Assembly: GCA_019690055.1 (NCBI GenBank)
Contig: JADGGF010000325.1
Coordinates: 1-5,321, forward strand
Source: Micromonosporaceae bacterium
GTDB lineage: Bacteria > Actinomycetota > Actinomycetes > Mycobacteriales > Micromonosporaceae
Direction: 5' to 3'
Length of the DNA stretch: 5,321 nucleotides
The notes beneath the pieces are model-generated. The model had not been told where the DNA came from. It did no database searches and saw only the letters and a program-made list of their open reading frames with translations. Positions within the stretch are counted from its first letter, which is position 1. Each line of letters begins with the position of its first letter. Below, one piece after another: positions 4,491-5,321 of this stretch. A program made the translations under genes and the position numbers.

Positions 4491-4512
4491 CGGCCGGGTT
4501 ACGGCCCGGCCG
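4491..4512 (-). terminator. GC-rich hairpin after proS, probable terminator
   Basis: CGGCCGGG (4491-4498) and CCCGGCCG (4505-4512) form a perfect 8-bp stem with a 6-nt loop, 26 nt past the proS stop codon in the direction of proS transcription. No U-tract follows, as is common for actinobacterial terminators. Confidence 0.55.
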
Positions 4513-4537
4513 CCGTGCAGCCGGGCGTCGCGCCGAC

Positions 4538-5321
4538 TCACTCGGCCCGGCCGACCCACTGCGTGACCTGGCCAACCACGTCCGCGAGCGGCATGTCCTG
4601 GGTCTGGCCGGTGGCGCGCTGGCGCACCTCGACCAGGCCCTCGCCCAGGCGCCGGCCGACGATGATGATCCAGGGCGCCCCGATGAGTTCGGCGTCGGTG
4701 AGCCGGACGCCGACCGAGACGCCTGGGCGGTCGTCCACGATCACGTCCACCCGCGCAGCCGAGAACGCCTCGCCGAGCGTGAGCGCGGCGGCGAGGTGGT
4801 CGGCACCCTTTCCGGTGGCGACGATGTGCACGTGAGCCGGGGCGACCACGGCCGGCCAGACCAGGCCCTTCTCGTCGTGGTGCTGCTCGGCGATCACGGC
4901 GACGAGCCGGGACACCCCGATACCGTACGAGCCCATCGTGATCCGGATCGGCTTGCCGTCCGGACCCAGCGCATCGAGCCCGAACGCGTCGGAGAACCGG
5001 CGGCCGAGCATGAAGATGTGGCCGATCTCGATGCCGCGGCGGAGGGCGAGCTCACCCCCGCACCGCGGGCACGGGTCCCCTGGCCGGACCTCCGCCGCCT
5101 CGATCGTGCCGTCGGGCACGAAGTCGCGGCCGGCCACCACGTTGATCGCGTGCCGGCCCTCCTCGTTGGCCCCGGTCAACCACGAGGTGCCGGTAACCAC
5201 CCGGGGGTCGACCAGGTAGCGGATCTTGTTCTTCTTCCGGCCGCGCTTGGCGCCGGGACCCGCCAGCACGTCCAGCTGGGGTCCGATATATCCGCGCACG
5301 AGCGTCGTCTGCGCCGCGCCG
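4538..5321 (-). CDS. proS: Prolyl-tRNA synthetase, C-terminal part (partial)
   Basis: The minus-strand frame is open from the window edge (5321) to TGA 4540-4538, giving about 260 residues; the start lies outside the window. The enzyme charges tRNA-Pro with proline in the cytoplasm. Order within the window: the end of the bacterial insertion (editing-type) domain (LVRGYIGPQ, then KIRYLVDPRVVTGTSWLTGAN), a CPRCGGELALRRGIEIGHIF segment typical of bacterial ProRS, class II motif 3 (GSYGIGVSRLVAVIAEQ), the HDEKGLVWP linker, and the anticodon-binding domain (APAHVHIVATG to the end, with VDVIVDDRPGVSVGVRLTDAELIGAPW). This places it in the bacterial-type, insertion-containing ProRS. The GTG at 5299-5297 is internal, since coding similarity continues upstream of it (GAAQTTLVRGY). 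Downstream hairpins separate it from the FrnE-like gene. Confidence 0.95.
   Translation of the reverse strand, partial: GAAQTTLVRGYIGPQLDVLAGPGAKRGRKKNKIRYLVDPRVVTGTSWLTGANEEGRHAINVVAGRDFVPDGTIEAAEVRPGDPCPRCGGELALRRGIEIGHIFMLGRRFSDAFGLDALGPDGKPIRITMGSYGIGVSRLVAVIAEQHHDEKGLVWPAVVAPAHVHIVATGKGADHLAAALTLGEAFSAARVDVIVDDRPGVSVGVRLTDAELIGAPWIIIVGRRLGEGLVEVRQRATGQTQDMPLADVVGQVTQWVGRAE

Overview
The window comes from a high-GC actinobacterium (roughly 70% G+C by eye, with strong G/C preference at third codon positions and frequent GTG starts). Protein style and gene types suggest Micromonosporaceae or a close relative; that assignment is an inference from resemblance only.

Layout: (1) positions 1-158, minus strand: the first 52 codons of a small anchored or secreted protein. 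(2) 159-379: a divergent intergenic region packed with inverted repeats. (3) 380-2187, plus strand: an 8-TM sensor followed by a GAF-like segment and a class III nucleotide cyclase domain. These read as one protein but are split by a -1 shift of reading frame near 1244-1262. (4) 2184-2263: a short junction built from a perfect 17-bp tandem duplication, with three ATGA stop/start overlaps and two tiny ORFs. (5) 2260-2919, plus: a CRP/FNR-family regulator. (6) 2972-3517 and 3524-4282, minus: a VanZ-family membrane protein directly behind a FrnE-type DsbA oxidoreductase, probably one transcript. (7) 4283-4537: an intergenic region with two strong hairpins. (8) 4538-5321, minus: the C-terminal part of prolyl-tRNA synthetase (proS), running out of the window.

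The most interesting part is the cyclase-CRP unit, which looks like a cis-encoded second-messenger circuit: membrane sensor, then cyclase, then cyclic-nucleotide receptor and transcription factor. Three features set it apart. The cyclase has Gln where adenylyl cyclases usually carry the base-recognising Lys. The receptor lacks the Thr/Ser pair that contacts adenine in E. coli CRP and has Ala/Asp there. The two genes are joined by a chain of ATGA overlaps that ends in a hairpin covering the crp start codon. An array of palindromes 50-140 bp upstream of the sensor start is a candidate operator or leader structure. There is no mobile element, CRISPR array, rRNA or tRNA in the window, and no gap longer than 300 bases without a gene.
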